A stretch of DNA of 35,215 nucleotides from Thermoplasmata archaeon (GCA_021802055.1 JAKAAY010000017.1:1-35215); one strand, 5' to 3'. Positions 14,788 through 24,165 are shown, counted from the stretch's first letter. Numbers and translations are program-made. The notes: a model not told the origin generated them from the sequence alone.

Positions 14788-15444
14788 TCAGGCGAGGGCT
14801 AAAATCCTTTCCACCACCGAATAGAGGTCGTTGGATGTTATTACGTAATCTGCTGCCTCGCTTATGGAACTTTCCCTGGGGTTGAATGCTATCCTGGTGC
14901 CGCTTTGGCGAAACATGGATATGTCAAAGGGGCTGTCTCCAACCGACGCTGATTCTTCTAAGCTTATGCCTAGCGATTCCTGAACTCCTCTTATGATGAT
15001 ATCCTTCCTGTCCGGAATCACATGCGGGATGCCGTCAGGGATGATATTCCCGTTGGCGTCTGCCAGGATCTCGTTTGCATAGACCATATCAAATATGAGG
15101 CCGCTGTTGAGGATGTCAGCAAGCCATGAAATCCCCCCGGACACTATGACGGACTTTATGCCGTTGCGCTTAAGTTCTTCAATTGCGGGAGATACGTTGA
15201 ATCTTTCCCTGATATGGCTGAGCATTTCAGTGACCTGATTCTTCGTGAACTGCCCAACCTTATCGAGCCACAGCTGGATGTCCTTCTGCATGAATTCCCT
15301 GTATGTGATCCTGCCGTCAAGCCAGGAATCCCTGTTGATTGAGTTGTCCACCCCTATTCTTTCGTGGATATACTTCCAGCTGCTGGGATGCTCCGTAAGG
15401 ACACCATCCATGTCCCAGAGCACAAGCCTTATCTTTCCTGCCAT
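14788..15444 (-). CDS. HAD-superfamily phosphatase, SerB-like
   Basis: The 218-residue protein has all HAD motifs: DMDGV with nucleophile Asp11 and Asp13, SGG (motif II) in VIVSGGISWLA, Lys in PDRKDIIIRG, and the acidic motif GDSPFDISMF. The helical cap (about 20-85) and overall layout resemble phosphoserine phosphatase and related HAD enzymes. The substrate is not determined. It is the first gene of a probable operon with radB, and no metabolic link between them is evident. Confidence 0.85.
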   Translation of the reverse strand: MAGKIRLVLWDMDGVLTEHPSSWKYIHERIGVDNSINRDSWLDGRITYREFMQKDIQLWLDKVGQFTKNQVTEMLSHIRERFNVSPAIEELKRNGIKSVIVSGGISWLADILNSGLIFDMVYANEILADANGNIIPDGIPHVIPDRKDIIIRGVQESLGISLEESASVGDSPFDISMFRQSGTRIAFNPRESSISEAADYVITSNDLYSVVERILALA

Positions 15445-15847
15445 ATCTGTTTCCCGGATTTTCTCATCTGCTGAGAATTAAGGTCACGAAATTGATCCAT
15501 GGCATTAATCTCTTTTCCTTTGAGGAAAGTTTTGCATATCATGGCGGAAATGATCCGGAAATATATCATTCTGCACTCAACAGGTTTCAGTGTCTGGCCA
15601 TGCTGCTGCCATAAATATACCGTATCGGACTCCACGTTGAATGCGTATTTTTACACTGATCTGACCATGAGAGCCACCGGGCATGCGATGTGGATGAATT
15701 TCGAAATGCCTGACATGGAGGGGAAGCATGTAAATTTCATTTGAACCACGAAAAAACTTCATTCTATGCAAGAACCACGAATGACACGCCACATCGCTCC
15801 AAAGGAAGCGCATGCAAACGCTAAATCCCATTGCCGGATCAGGAGTC
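15445..15847. other. Intergenic region between divergent HAD and epimerase genes
   Basis: About 400 nt without an accepted gene. It contains a perfect 6-bp hairpin (TTTCCT-TTG-AGGAAA, 15514-15528) and several AT-rich TATA-like boxes, for instance ATAAATATA near 15612-15620. It also contains a direct repeat GAACCACGAA about 27 nt apart (near 15743 and 15770). An open frame at 15499-15744 has odd composition and no family features. Confidence 0.4.
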
Positions 15848-16663
15848 ATGATTACCATCGGGAACACTGCAGATTCAGCCTCCATAGATCCCAATGGGGC
15901 TTACATTCGCTCCCTGTCCCTGGGATCAAAGATCGTATTGATGGCTGCTCCAGACGAAAAACAGACTCACGGTGGTTGTGCCCTTCTCTCACCATTCGCG
16001 AACCGCATAAGAAGGGGGATCTATCATTTCGACAACCACACCTACAATATCCCCCATAATAATGGAGAGAACGCCATCCATGGGTTCCTCAAGGATCAGG
16101 TATGGGAGGTCATCAGCCTGGAAGACTATAGTGTAGTACTAAGCAACTCAATGGAGAACAGCTTCTATCCCTCCAGGCTTTATTCCACTGTCCACTATTC
16201 CGTTGGGAGAGGCCAATTCAAGGTGTCGTACAGCGCAACCAACGGCGGTGAAAAGCCTGTACCCTTCATGCTGGGTTTCCATCCCTACTTCAGCGTTGGC
16301 ACAAGCTGGAGGTTCATTGGCTGCAGAGAGGCAAAGGAGCTGAACGTTGAGGACAGATATTTCCCGGATGGCACCTTTGAAAATATTGACATGGGGTCCA
16401 TAGACTGTCGGAATGCCACGCTTGACAATACATTCTTTTGCAGTGAAGACCTTATTTTGGAGTCTGAATGGTTCAGTCTGCGCCTGACCAGGGAAAACAT
16501 GCCATACCTGCAGTTGTACAACGGCGCATACTGCCGTGGCTTATCCCTGGCAGTGGAGCCTATGACCGGTGCACCGGACTGCTTCAATAATGGCATGGGC
16601 CTCATTGTTATGGAGGCAGGCCAGACTTTCACCGGCGGGTTTTCCGTCACACTGGTTTCATGA
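15848..16663 (+). CDS. Aldose 1-epimerase (mutarotase) family protein
   Basis: This enzyme family interconverts alpha and beta anomers of sugars. The 271-residue protein shows NGAYIRSLSL near the start and GGCALLSPFANRIRRG (substrate-binding loop). The catalytic residues are in HGFLKDQVWEV, GFHPYFSVG (catalytic His) and AVEPMTGAPDCFNNG (catalytic Glu). The ATG at 15848 has GGAG 4 nt upstream and gives the normal family N-terminus (MITIGN). An ATG at 15812 would add 12 residues. Whether it acts on glucose, galactose or a sugar phosphate is unknown. Confidence 0.85.
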   Translation: MITIGNTADSASIDPNGAYIRSLSLGSKIVLMAAPDEKQTHGGCALLSPFANRIRRGIYHFDNHTYNIPHNNGENAIHGFLKDQVWEVISLEDYSVVLSNSMENSFYPSRLYSTVHYSVGRGQFKVSYSATNGGEKPVPFMLGFHPYFSVGTSWRFIGCREAKELNVEDRYFPDGTFENIDMGSIDCRNATLDNTFFCSEDLILESEWFSLRLTRENMPYLQLYNGAYCRGLSLAVEPMTGAPDCFNNGMGLIVMEAGQTFTGGFSVTLVS

Positions 16664-16707
16664 GACCATCATAAGGGGATTTCCATATGCCAGCACCATC
16701 GCTGACT

Positions 16708-16715
16708 ACATATAT
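16708..16715 (+). promoter_or_regulatory. TATA box of the M20 peptidase gene
   Basis: ACATATAT, centred about 25 nt before the ATG at 16736. It implies a leaderless mRNA. Confidence 0.55.
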
Positions 16716-16735
16716 GAAAAATATATCCTTCCCGT

Positions 16736-17932
16736 ATGGGCATATCCCTCCCGGATGACGACAGAAAATTTGTAATAGAGCTCGCAAAGCGTATCATTCC
16801 CATAAAAGCCATCTCCCCTTTCTCTGGGGGTGAGGGGGAATCGAAGAGAATTGACGAGCTTGAAAAGATATTGAACGAACTTGGATTTCCAAATTATGAA
16901 AGATATGATACCACTGATGATAAGGGATTCATAAGATCGAACCTTGTATGCCAGGTTGGGTCGCAAGCCAGGACTTTATGGTTGATAGCACATGTGGATA
17001 CTGTCCCCGAAGGCGACGCAAACCTTTGGACGCACCCCCCGTTCAAGGCGTCAGTTGAGGGCTCGAGAATCTATGGGAGAGGGTCCGCTGACAACCTTCA
17101 GGCCGTCTTTACGTCACTGCTGATCCTGCGCAGAGCGGATCCTTCCAGAATGAAGTATAACCTGGGCATAGCGCTGGTTGCAGATGAGGAGATGGGGAGC
17201 CGGTACGGCATCCAGTACCTGCTGACAAGGAACATTTTCAAGAAGACTGACCTCTTCATCGTTCCTGACTGGGGGGTTCCGGACAGCCTGCAGATAGAGG
17301 TTGCGGAAAAGAGCATACTGTGGCTGAAATTTACCATTCTTGGAAAGCAGGGCCATGCAAGTACTCCCGACGAAGCTGTGAATGCTACCAGAGAGGGGAT
17401 GAGGTTTATGCTTGAACTGGAGAAAAGGCTGAATGAAAAGTACAGTGATTCTGATCCCCTCTTCAGCCCGCCTGATTCAACATTCCAGATCACCATGCAT
17501 GGAGCCAATGTCGCAAACATAAACACCATACCGGGAAAGGACGATTTCTCACTGGACTGCAGGATACTCCCAAGATATGATCTGGATATGGTGATTGATG
17601 AGATTGACACCACCATAAGGAGTTTTGAGTCTTCCTCAAGGGCAAGAGTGAAGAGAGAGATCATCCAGAGAGAGCAGTCGCCTCATGCGACCTCCAGCGA
17701 ATCAGAAATTGTGGTGGGGTTGGTGGAAGCCATCAAGAAGGTAAAGGGGAAGGAGCCAAAACTCATTGGCATAGGAGGGGGGACGTGTGCTGCATTTTTC
17801 CGGCACCAGGGAATGGATGCAGTGGTCTGGAGCACGGCCTTCAACGATGTGTATCATCAGGCCGACGAGTTCTGTGAAATTGATCATGTACTTGGGGATG
17901 CCGCAGTAATTTCAGAGATGCTCAGAGCATAA
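16736..17932 (+). CDS. M20 family metallohydrolase (ArgE/DapE/carboxypeptidase type)
   Basis: A 398-residue zinc hydrolase. Metal and catalytic residues are visible in LIAHVDTVPEGD (His and Asp), GRGSADN (bridging Asp), VADEEMGS (catalytic Glu pair) and the late His in VYHQADEF. The dimerisation domain is inserted in the middle with the family motif GKQGHASTPDEAVN. Relatives remove acyl groups from amino acids (ArgE, DapE) or cut dipeptides; the sequence does not decide between them. It is transcribed alone and ends 6 nt before the convergent NMNAT gene. Confidence 0.85.
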   Translation: MGISLPDDDRKFVIELAKRIIPIKAISPFSGGEGESKRIDELEKILNELGFPNYERYDTTDDKGFIRSNLVCQVGSQARTLWLIAHVDTVPEGDANLWTHPPFKASVEGSRIYGRGSADNLQAVFTSLLILRRADPSRMKYNLGIALVADEEMGSRYGIQYLLTRNIFKKTDLFIVPDWGVPDSLQIEVAEKSILWLKFTILGKQGHASTPDEAVNATREGMRFMLELEKRLNEKYSDSDPLFSPPDSTFQITMHGANVANINTIPGKDDFSLDCRILPRYDLDMVIDEIDTTIRSFESSSRARVKREIIQREQSPHATSSESEIVVGLVEAIKKVKGKEPKLIGIGGGTCAAFFRHQGMDAVVWSTAFNDVYHQADEFCEIDHVLGDAAVISEMLRA

Positions 17933-17937
17933 AGAGA

Positions 17938-18450
17938 TCATTCCCTGTCGGACTGTGAAAGGTCCCTGAGCCGGTTGACGCCATCTATTTCATCGATCAC
18001 GGCTGCCACCTGCGGTGGCACGTCTGAGCGCCAGTTCTCTCCATTCAACATCTTATCCCTTATGCGTGTGCCGGACCAGCTCTCCCGGTTAAGCAGCGTG
18101 AGGGAATGCACATCATAATGCTTCTCTGCAAAAAGCCTCTTCACCAGGGGGTTGTTGGTGTATACCTTTGTGAACTTCGGGGTCAGGGATTCCACGTGAG
18201 CTACCCAGAGCGGGTTAGAATTCACGTCCTCAATGGGCACAAGGTAGAAGTCGTAAATCTTCTCCGCCTCGAGGGAACTTGAAATCATCAGGTGTCTCTC
18301 TCCAGCAGTGAAAGGATCGTTCAGGGTATGAGAATACTGGGCGCTTCCAATCCCTATGATTATGGACCCGGACTGCTTGAGTATTGACTTTATTATTTCC
18401 AGATGACCCAGGTGGAACGGTTGAAACCTTCCAACTATGAGCGCTCTCAT
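17938..18450 (-). CDS. Nicotinamide-nucleotide adenylyltransferase, archaeal type
   Basis: The enzyme makes NAD+ from NMN and ATP. The 170-residue protein begins with the nucleotidyltransferase motif GRFQPFHLGH (7-16), which contains the (H/T)xxH signature. The second conserved motif is SWSGTRIRDKM, equivalent to ISSTxxR. The length and GRFQPFH motif are those of archaeal NMNAT. A TATA box at 18474-18482 lies about 28 nt before the ATG, so it has its own leaderless transcript apart from dphB. Confidence 0.93.
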   Translation of the reverse strand: MRALIVGRFQPFHLGHLEIIKSILKQSGSIIIGIGSAQYSHTLNDPFTAGERHLMISSSLEAEKIYDFYLVPIEDVNSNPLWVAHVESLTPKFTKVYTNNPLVKRLFAEKHYDVHSLTLLNRESWSGTRIRDKMLNGENWRSDVPPQVAAVIDEIDGVNRLRDLSQSDRE

Positions 18451-18473
18451 GTTGCATACGTGAATCGGTCTGC

Positions 18474-18482
18474 TAATAAATT
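18474..18482 (-). promoter_or_regulatory. TATA box of NMNAT gene
   Basis: AATTTATTA on the minus strand, about 28 nt upstream of the ATG at 18450. Confidence 0.5.
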
Positions 18483-18502
18483 CTTAATGACTGGGGGGTG
18501 AA

Positions 18503-19264
18503 TCATGCCCTGTCTCTTCTGAACGGGCTCATGAACCTTTCCTCCTGTTCTGAGGGATGAGAGGGCAGTACGAGGCTTACGGGATCATCCAGCTTAACCC
18601 CGGAAATCTCAGAGAACTCAGTGCATACGGCTTTCTCATGCTTGGTACCCATTTTAGAAATAGCACAGATAATGCGGCTGGAGGTGAATATGCCTTTTTT
18701 CTCAACTTCTTCCATCCTGGTAAGAATTGAAACCGCCTCCCCTATGGACATGTTTCTGCCATCCTTCAGATCCAGGAGCAAAAGCGTGTGCAGGTCGTTG
18801 CTGAAGTTCCGGTATATCCTCCGGTATACGCTTATGGGAAAGAATTTCTCGGTGGTAAACGGGATGGAGACTGGCGGGCCCATCCTGTAAAGAAAAAGCC
18901 CAAGATAAAGCGGGCCGTAAAGCGCTATGGATGCATTGGGAAAAACCTTCACCTCTATGCCTGAAATTCTGGCTTCGTGAATAAGCTCGAAATGCGTCGT
19001 GGCAGAAAGCGGATCACCGGAGACCAGAATGCAGAGCCTGCTGTCCCTTGCCATCACGATTATTCCGGAGTGATTCTCCAGTAATTCCCTCTCTGCAATA
19101 CTGACGTCTTTTCCCGTGGCTTCTGCGATCTCGCGGGCAAGTCCCTCCTGGATAATCGATGTATATGAGTCCAGATAGATCCTGTCAGCAGTCTCCATGA
19201 ATTCCAGGGCTCCACGGGTGATGGAATTCAACCCGTCAAGACCGAGGCCTATCAGGACAAGCAT
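18503..19264 (-). CDS. dphB: Diphthine synthase
   Basis: DphB trimethylates the precursor of diphthamide on elongation factor 2, using S-adenosylmethionine. The 253-residue protein has the tetrapyrrole-methylase-like fold signatures MLVLIGLGLDGLNSITRGALE at the N-terminus, then YLDSYTSI, VSGDPLSATTH and the segment NASIALYGPLYLGL. Later parts TLLLLDLKDGRNMS and PSHPSEQEERFM are also typical of archaeal diphthine synthases. It starts 5 nt after the enolase stop, in the same operon. Confidence 0.93.
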   Translation of the reverse strand: MLVLIGLGLDGLNSITRGALEFMETADRIYLDSYTSIIQEGLAREIAEATGKDVSIAERELLENHSGIIVMARDSRLCILVSGDPLSATTHFELIHEARISGIEVKVFPNASIALYGPLYLGLFLYRMGPPVSIPFTTEKFFPISVYRRIYRNFSNDLHTLLLLDLKDGRNMSIGEAVSILTRMEEVEKKGIFTSSRIICAISKMGTKHEKAVCTEFSEISGVKLDDPVSLVLPSHPSEQEERFMSPFRRDRA

Positions 19265-19269
19265 TCAAT

Positions 19270-20481
19270 TCACTGGAAATCTTCCTCGATCCTGACAAGT
19301 TCGTTGAGCTTTGCCAGTCTTTCTCCCCCAATGGTGCCGGTTTTTATCATGTGGGATCCAAATGCTATGGAAAGATGCGCCAGGAAGTCATCGTCTGTTT
19401 CACCGCTTCTGTGTGAAATCACGGTCTTCCATCCGGCCTGATCGGTCACGTCCACCGCATCCTGGGTAAGAGACAGCGAACCGATCTGGTTCACCTTGAT
19501 AAGTACAGCGTTTGAAGCGGACATTTCAACCCCCTTCCTGATCCTGGTGGCGTTTGTAGTATAGAGATCGTCCCCAATAATCAGGGCCCTGTCTCCAACA
19601 GCTTTGGTGACTGCAGCAAATCCCTCAAAATCGGTTTCCACCATGGGATCTTCCAGGAAGGAGAAACCGTGTTCCTTCACGAGTTCAACAGCATAGTCGA
19701 TCTGTCCAGCCTGATCAAGCTTCCTTGACCTGTAGACGTAATGCCCGTCTTTGTAGAAAGATGTCGCTGCAAAGTCGCAGCCGTAAATTATGCTGATCTT
19801 CTTCTCCGCCGATATTTCCCCGACTGCGCTCTTGAGAATTTCGATGGCTTCCTCGTCGCTGATGCTCGCTGTCCATGCCCTCTCATCCCCGACTCCAACG
19901 CTCTGGTCCTTCAGTTTTTCCTGGAGTTTGGATCCGATTCTCTTGTGCACCAGCACATTCGTGTAGATGGACTCGTAAATGGACTTCCCCTTTGAAGATA
20001 CCAAAAACTCCTGTATCGTGGTACCGTTCCGGGAATGTTTACCGCCGCCGATGACGTTTCCAATGGGCATGGGAAGTTTCCTCTTCAGAGCCCCGCCGAT
20101 GTACCTGTAAAGCGGGATTCCAAGCACGCCTGACACCGCTTTTGCGTTTGATATCGATAGAGCGGTGGACAGGTTACCACCCATGTTGGAGAAGTTGCCG
20201 GAACCATCCAACTCATCAAGAAGCTGATCGAAGCCCCTCTGATCCGCGGAGTTGAAACCGATAATATTCTTCCTGATCCTGGATTCAAAGAATTTGATGG
20301 ATGCATCAACACCTTCCTTTGGAAACGGAGGTACTTCAGTTGCCCCTGTACTTGCTCCCGATGGTGCCGAAGCCCTTCCCATTGCATAAGGCAGGATTAT
20401 CTCAGTTTCTACCGTCGGATTGCCCCTGGAGTCAAGCACCTTTCTTACTCTGGTATCTATTATCTCGTAGTCCCCTGTCAT
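19270..20481 (-). CDS. eno: Enolase (phosphopyruvate hydratase)
   Basis: Enolase interconverts 2-phosphoglycerate and phosphoenolpyruvate in glycolysis. The typical segments are [26 protein letters not shown] (mobile loop), [16 protein letters not shown] and IIGDDLY (magnesium ligands), KVNQIGSL (catalytic Lys) and [12 protein letters not shown]. The frame extends to an ATG at 20586, but a TATA box at 20503-20510 lies about 26 nt before the ATG at 20481. That start gives 403 residues and the usual N-terminus; the longer form would also overlap the upstream gene. dphB follows 5 nt later. The loop after GASTG (EVPPFPKEG) differs from the common EALELRD. Confidence 0.95.
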   Translation of the reverse strand: MTGDYEIIDTRVRKVLDSRGNPTVETEIILPYAMGRASAPSGASTGATEVPPFPKEGVDASIKFFESRIRKNIIGFNSADQRGFDQLLDELDGSGNFSNMGGNLSTALSISNAKAVSGVLGIPLYRYIGGALKRKLPMPIGNVIGGGKHSRNGTTIQEFLVSSKGKSIYESIYTNVLVHKRIGSKLQEKLKDQSVGVGDERAWTASISDEEAIEILKSAVGEISAEKKISIIYGCDFAATSFYKDGHYVYRSRKLDQAGQIDYAVELVKEHGFSFLEDPMVETDFEGFAAVTKAVGDRALIIGDDLYTTNATRIRKGVEMSASNAVLIKVNQIGSLSLTQDAVDVTDQAGWKTVISHRSGETDDDFLAHLSIAFGSHMIKTGTIGGERLAKLNELVRIEEDFQ

Positions 20482-20502
20482 GAATTGTGATCTATTCTCC
20501 GG

Positions 20503-20510
20503 ATAAATAT
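20503..20510 (-). promoter_or_regulatory. TATA box of the eno-dphB operon
   Basis: The minus strand reads ACATATTTATCC here, centred about 26 nt upstream of the ATG at 20481, in the 38-nt gap after the carbonic anhydrase stop. It decides the enolase start. Confidence 0.6.
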
Positions 20511-20519
20511 GTACCACAT

Positions 20520-21038
20520 TCAGAGCTTGGTTAATTTTCTGTACCTTTCCGCGAATGTGTTGTAATTTAACTTGTAGTCCTCCCACAGTTTCTTGTATTT
20601 CTCGTCCACGCTTCCTATAATTTTTGCTGGAACACCAACCGCTATGGCCCCGTCGGGTATTTCCGATTTGCTTTTAACCACCGCCCCTTCTCCCACTGCC
20701 GCCCATACCCCTATATTTGCGAAGTCAGAGACTACGGACTTCATGCCGATGACAGCCCAGTCATGGATGGTTCCTGTGTGTATAACTGAAGAGTGTCCAA
20801 CAGTAACGTGGTTTCCTATCTCCGTTTTCTCGCCAGGGCGCGCGTGGAGGACGCAGTTATCCTCTATTGCGGTAAAGTCACCCACTTTTATGGTTCCATA
20901 GTCGCCCCTGAGAACTGCTCCCGGGCCTATCCATGATTTATCACCAATCTCGACTTCTCCTATCACTGTGGCATTTGGAAATATGTAAGCACCCGGAGAG
21001 ACTTTTGGCTTTCTTCCCTCGAATTCGTATAACGGCAT
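20520..21038 (-). CDS. Gamma-carbonic anhydrase-like hexapeptide protein
   Basis: A left-handed beta-helix protein of about 172 residues made of hexapeptide repeats (for example [20 protein letters not shown]). The three metal-binding His positions of gamma-carbonic anhydrases are present: one in CVLHARPG and two in [14 protein letters not shown]. The end ([15 protein letters not shown]) is that of the YrdA/PaaY/CaiE group, so carbonic anhydrase or a related metal enzyme is likely, but many such homologues have no proven activity. In-frame ATGs occur at 21146, 21059 and 21038. I use 21038 because [13 protein letters not shown] matches family N-termini; a TATA-like TTTATGTG near 21075-21082 would give a leader of about 15 nt. 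Confidence 0.82.
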   Translation of the reverse strand: MPLYEFEGRKPKVSPGAYIFPNATVIGEVEIGDKSWIGPGAVLRGDYGTIKVGDFTAIEDNCVLHARPGEKTEIGNHVTVGHSSVIHTGTIHDWAVIGMKSVVSDFANIGVWAAVGEGAVVKSKSEIPDGAIAVGVPAKIIGSVDEKYKKLWEDYKLNYNTFAERYRKLTKL

Positions 21039-21192
21039 TGAACGGGATCGTGCTTTCATATTTGGTTTTGGCGCACATAAATCTTCATGTTGTTGGTTGA
21101 CCGGCCAAGTGATTACCAGCGAAGTCCCATAATAGGCTCTTTTCAATGCACAGAATGCGTGTTTCCCATGTAAATGTGGTAACCTGAGACAA

Positions 21193-21200
21193 TATTTATA
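21193..21200 (+). promoter_or_regulatory. TATA box of the ABC transporter operon
   Basis: TATTTATA on the plus strand, predicting transcription from about 21222, some 10 nt before the ATG at 21233. Confidence 0.6.
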
Positions 21201-21232
21201 ATGGTAACGGATAAGATTCCGGTCTTCGGTAC

Positions 21233-22087
21233 ATGGAATTTTCCCTGAAAAGAGCGTGGGCGGTTTCTATTTACGAATTCAAATGGGACGTGAAGAAGAG
21301 CAAGGTCATTTTTGCACTGGGGTTGGTCGTTACCATTGCAATTCTTGGGGCCATCTCTTACAGGACATTCGCTGGGAACAGCGTGTCATCGGGCACCGGA
21401 TACCTTTGGGACAGTATCATCGTCGTCATAACCAACGATTTCCTTTCTGGAGTCTTCCCCATGGTTCTTGGAGGCCTTATAGCAGTTGATTCACTGGCAT
21501 GGGAGTTCGATAAGGGAACCATTCTGCCTCTGATGGCACAGCCACTGACAAGGGCTGAGATATATTTTGGGAAAGTGCTTGAAAAATTTCTGGTGCTGCT
21601 GGGGATCTCATTACTCATAGTGGGGATCGTCCTGGGACTGGCTGAAGCTGTAGCCGGTACGCAGAATTACCTGTTATGGACGGTTCCGGTCGCACTTGCC
21701 TTCATGCTGGAATTGATGGTTTTCGCGTCTCTGTCAATATTCCTCGGCTCGATCATAAAGTCATCAGGATTTACCATTATCGCACTCCTGGCAGCCTTCT
21801 TTGCTTTGCTGATCGCAACAATCATTGCGCAGATAAAACTGGGTTTCCAGTTATGGATTACCTTTGTTCCGCTGGCCAATGTCAACCTGATACAGGGTTC
21901 GTTGAATGCATACTTTCGCAACCCTGCAGCAGAACTCCCGGTTAATTACAATGTTGGAGGCGTATCCGGAGTGTCCTACGTCCCTGCCTCTCTTGTTCTG
22001 TCTTATTCACTCCTGGGCGTTTTGCTGAGTATCGTTATCTTTATTGCTATGGGTTATGCGGTGTTTCGGAAGTCTGAGGTCCGGTGA
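21233..22087 (+). CDS. ABC-2 type transporter, membrane permease
   Basis: The 284-residue protein has about six hydrophobic segments: near 29-46, 60-84, 116-140, 150-172, 178-200 and 254-278. It resembles the ABC-2/NosY-type permeases. The cytoplasmic motif KGTILPLMAQPLTRAEIYFGK after the second segment is typical of this group. Together with the ATPase encoded 6 nt downstream it should form an exporter; the cargo (drug, lipid, peptide, polysaccharide) cannot be read. Confidence 0.85.
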   Translation: MEFSLKRAWAVSIYEFKWDVKKSKVIFALGLVVTIAILGAISYRTFAGNSVSSGTGYLWDSIIVVITNDFLSGVFPMVLGGLIAVDSLAWEFDKGTILPLMAQPLTRAEIYFGKVLEKFLVLLGISLLIVGIVLGLAEAVAGTQNYLLWTVPVALAFMLELMVFASLSIFLGSIIKSSGFTIIALLAAFFALLIATIIAQIKLGFQLWITFVPLANVNLIQGSLNAYFRNPAAELPVNYNVGGVSGVSYVPASLVLSYSLLGVLLSIVIFIAMGYAVFRKSEVR

Positions 22088-22093
22088 CTGGCA

Positions 22094-23062
22094 GTGAGCG
22101 CTATTCTCGAAGTTAAATCACTGCGGAAAATATACGGCAATGACGCCGGGGTTACAGAGGTCAACATGTCCGTCGAGGAGGGAACCATTCACGGTTTTCT
22201 GGGTCTCAACGGGTCGGGGAAGACCACAACGATGAAGTGCCTGCTAGGTCTGTTGAGAATCGACGCAGGTGCAATTTATTTCCAGGGGAGGCAGGTTGAT
22301 CCCACCGCAGTTTCTTATAAATCAAGGACAGGATTTTCACCTGAATTACCTTCGTTCCCTCCATATCTTACGGGGCTTGAAGTCATGCAACTCTACGGCA
22401 GGATGAGGGGACTGAGCGGGTCCAGGAGAAATTCAGAATCGCGCGATCTGCTCAGGAGAGTGGGGCTGGATGGTGCAGAAAATAAGCGGGTTGGAAAATA
22501 CAGCAGAGGCATGCAGGCCAAGCTGGGCGTGGCAGTGTCCCTTATCAACGAGCCGGATCTGCTGATTCTGGATGAGCCCACATCCGGCATGGATCCTGGT
22601 GGTGCAGCAATTATAAGAGATATTCTGAGGGAAACCGTAAGGGACGGATCGACAGTGCTGCTTTCCTCGCATCTTCTCTTTGAGGTTCAGAGCATCTGCA
22701 GGAACATAACAATAATCAACAGAGGCAGGACCTTGAGGGAGGGGACTGTGAAGGATTTGATTCAGGGATCAGGCAATACCACCGTATATATTGCTGAATT
22801 CAACAGCATTTCCGACGCCCTTCTAAGGTCCGTTGAGGGGCTGGGAGGAGTCTCCGGGTGCACTGTTTCAGATCCGGGCAGGATTAGAGTGGAGGTGACT
22901 GGCGATACGGACATAAGGGAGAGCGTCGCGAGAATTGCGATGAACCATGGCTCGTTGATGCTCTCCTGCATCAAACAGGAAATGTCCCTTGAAGAACTTT
23001 TTCTGGAACTGGTCAGCGAGGATACAGCGGGAAGAACCACCCAGTCAACTACCAACAGCTGA
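22094..23062 (+). CDS. ABC transporter ATP-binding protein
   Basis: The 322-residue ATPase starts at a GTG (MSAILEVKSLRKIYGN). Walker A is GLNGSGKTT (37-45). The signature is a variant, YSRGMQAKLGVA, common in ABC-2 exporters, and Walker B with D-loop is LLILDEPTSGMDP. A switch His follows in LLSSHLLFEV. The C-terminal 90 residues are a regulatory extension as in DrrA/CcmA-like ATPases. It is co-transcribed with the permease upstream, 6 nt away. Confidence 0.92.
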   Translation: MSAILEVKSLRKIYGNDAGVTEVNMSVEEGTIHGFLGLNGSGKTTTMKCLLGLLRIDAGAIYFQGRQVDPTAVSYKSRTGFSPELPSFPPYLTGLEVMQLYGRMRGLSGSRRNSESRDLLRRVGLDGAENKRVGKYSRGMQAKLGVAVSLINEPDLLILDEPTSGMDPGGAAIIRDILRETVRDGSTVLLSSHLLFEVQSICRNITIINRGRTLREGTVKDLIQGSGNTTVYIAEFNSISDALLRSVEGLGGVSGCTVSDPGRIRVEVTGDTDIRESVARIAMNHGSLMLSCIKQEMSLEELFLELVSEDTAGRTTQSTTNS

Positions 23063-23092
23063 AGCACGTTGGCTTGTAACTGGGGGATCGAA

Positions 23093-23230
23093 ATGACCAA
23101 AAATAGCACCCGCTACAATAGGCTGGTGATTCCACTATATTTGCTCCCGGAACCGCTTGAGAAACCGAAGTGCGAAGACCCATGCAACCTCCCCCGTGGA
23201 AGATCCTGTGCCGGGGGGATTCAACCGTGA
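23093..23230 (+). CDS. Possible 45-aa Cys-containing small protein
   Basis: A short ORF (MTKNSTRYNRLVIPL at the start) begins at an ATG preceded by GGGGG 6 nt upstream, a good Shine-Dalgarno site, 30 nt after the ABC ATPase stop. Its C-terminal half has three cysteines in KCEDPCNLPRGRSCAGG, spaced so that they could bind a metal. It fills most of the gap before the convergent kinase gene. No family is recognised and there is no independent proof of expression, so it may be spurious. Confidence 0.35.
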   Translation: MTKNSTRYNRLVIPLYLLPEPLEKPKCEDPCNLPRGRSCAGGIQP

Positions 23231-23246
23231 GGGCACTGCTGAAAGT

Positions 23247-24143
23247 TTAGTGACCATATTCTGTATATTCGCCTAATCTAGCCAGCAGGCTTTCTGCAGT
23301 AAGGTCAATATTCAATATTCCCGTTTCAACTGCCCTTGAAGCCGCCACCTGCCCAAGAAAAATCGATTCATGCATATTGAGGTTCTTCCAGAGACCCATG
23401 TATAATCCGGCCCTGAACGCATCCCCTGCACCTATGGTATCAAGGGGTTTAGACGCCCTGACAGAATCCTGGTGATGTAATCTGCCGTTAAGGGAGTAAT
23501 CAACACCGCTGGGCCCTGCAGTAACTATCACAGTTGGGGTGAGATTCCATAAGGCGTCCGGAGGAATTCGAAGCAGCTGCAGAATCACCTCAGATTCGTG
23601 CGAGTTGACAATGAGCATTCCTGAATTCTTGATGGCCCTCATCAGCAGGTCCGGAGGATACCTGAAACTGACCTCCTGTCCCGGATCAAGAACTACGGTG
23701 CTATCCTTTCCTGTCTTCATCTCGATAAACCTGTCCAGAGGGCCGGTTGAAAAATGTACGTATCTGTATTGGCTGAGGCCGGGATTTGACCTTCCAGGAT
23801 CCCAGTTCTCCATGGGGCCCTGATGCATGAAATACTGCTGGTTTAAGCCATCAGTAACTATGTAACACATGGGGCCACGCGTATTGCGCGAGACCGATAT
23901 GTGCTCAGTGCTGATTCCCTGCTCTGAAAGATACTTCATGTATCCCGCATGGGTTTCCTCAGAAACCGCACTGAACAGATCAAATGGCACGCCAAGCTTG
24001 TGGGCCACCATGGCAAAGTTCCCTGCTGTTCCGCCGAAAATATTGTTGATGCTGTCTATGTTTGATGATCCTCCGGGGTTTATCTTACTGGTTCTAAGGA
24101 CAATGTCTATGTTGAGGTGGCCGAAGTAAGCAAGGAATTTCAT
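23247..24143 (-). CDS. PfkB/ribokinase family carbohydrate or nucleoside kinase
   Basis: A 298-residue kinase of the ribokinase fold. The N-terminal glycine-rich region NIFGGTAGNFAMVAHKLG and the C-terminal signature LDTIGAGDAFRAG (catalytic Asp and anion hole) are clear, with NSHESEV and VIVTAGPSGV in between. PfkB kinases phosphorylate sugars, sugar acids or nucleosides; the substrate is not evident. A TATA-like box (GATATTATC, 24166-24174) lies about 27 nt before the ATG, so it likely has its own promoter although it follows the regulator gene. Confidence 0.88.
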   Translation of the reverse strand: MKFLAYFGHLNIDIVLRTSKINPGGSSNIDSINNIFGGTAGNFAMVAHKLGVPFDLFSAVSEETHAGYMKYLSEQGISTEHISVSRNTRGPMCYIVTDGLNQQYFMHQGPMENWDPGRSNPGLSQYRYVHFSTGPLDRFIEMKTGKDSTVVLDPGQEVSFRYPPDLLMRAIKNSGMLIVNSHESEVILQLLRIPPDALWNLTPTVIVTAGPSGVDYSLNGRLHHQDSVRASKPLDTIGAGDAFRAGLYMGLWKNLNMHESIFLGQVAASRAVETGILNIDLTAESLLARLGEYTEYGH

Positions 24144-24165
24144 TCCATCATGTATTTCTCAGCAG

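Noticed and set aside
14694-14885. Plus-strand ORF opposite the radB/HAD junction.
   Set aside because: Antisense to two well-supported genes and without its own signals.
15499-15744. 81-codon plus-strand ORF ending in a Met/His-rich stretch (GHAMWMNFEMPDMEG).
   Set aside because: No Shine-Dalgarno or suitably spaced promoter, odd composition in the first half, and no recognisable family.
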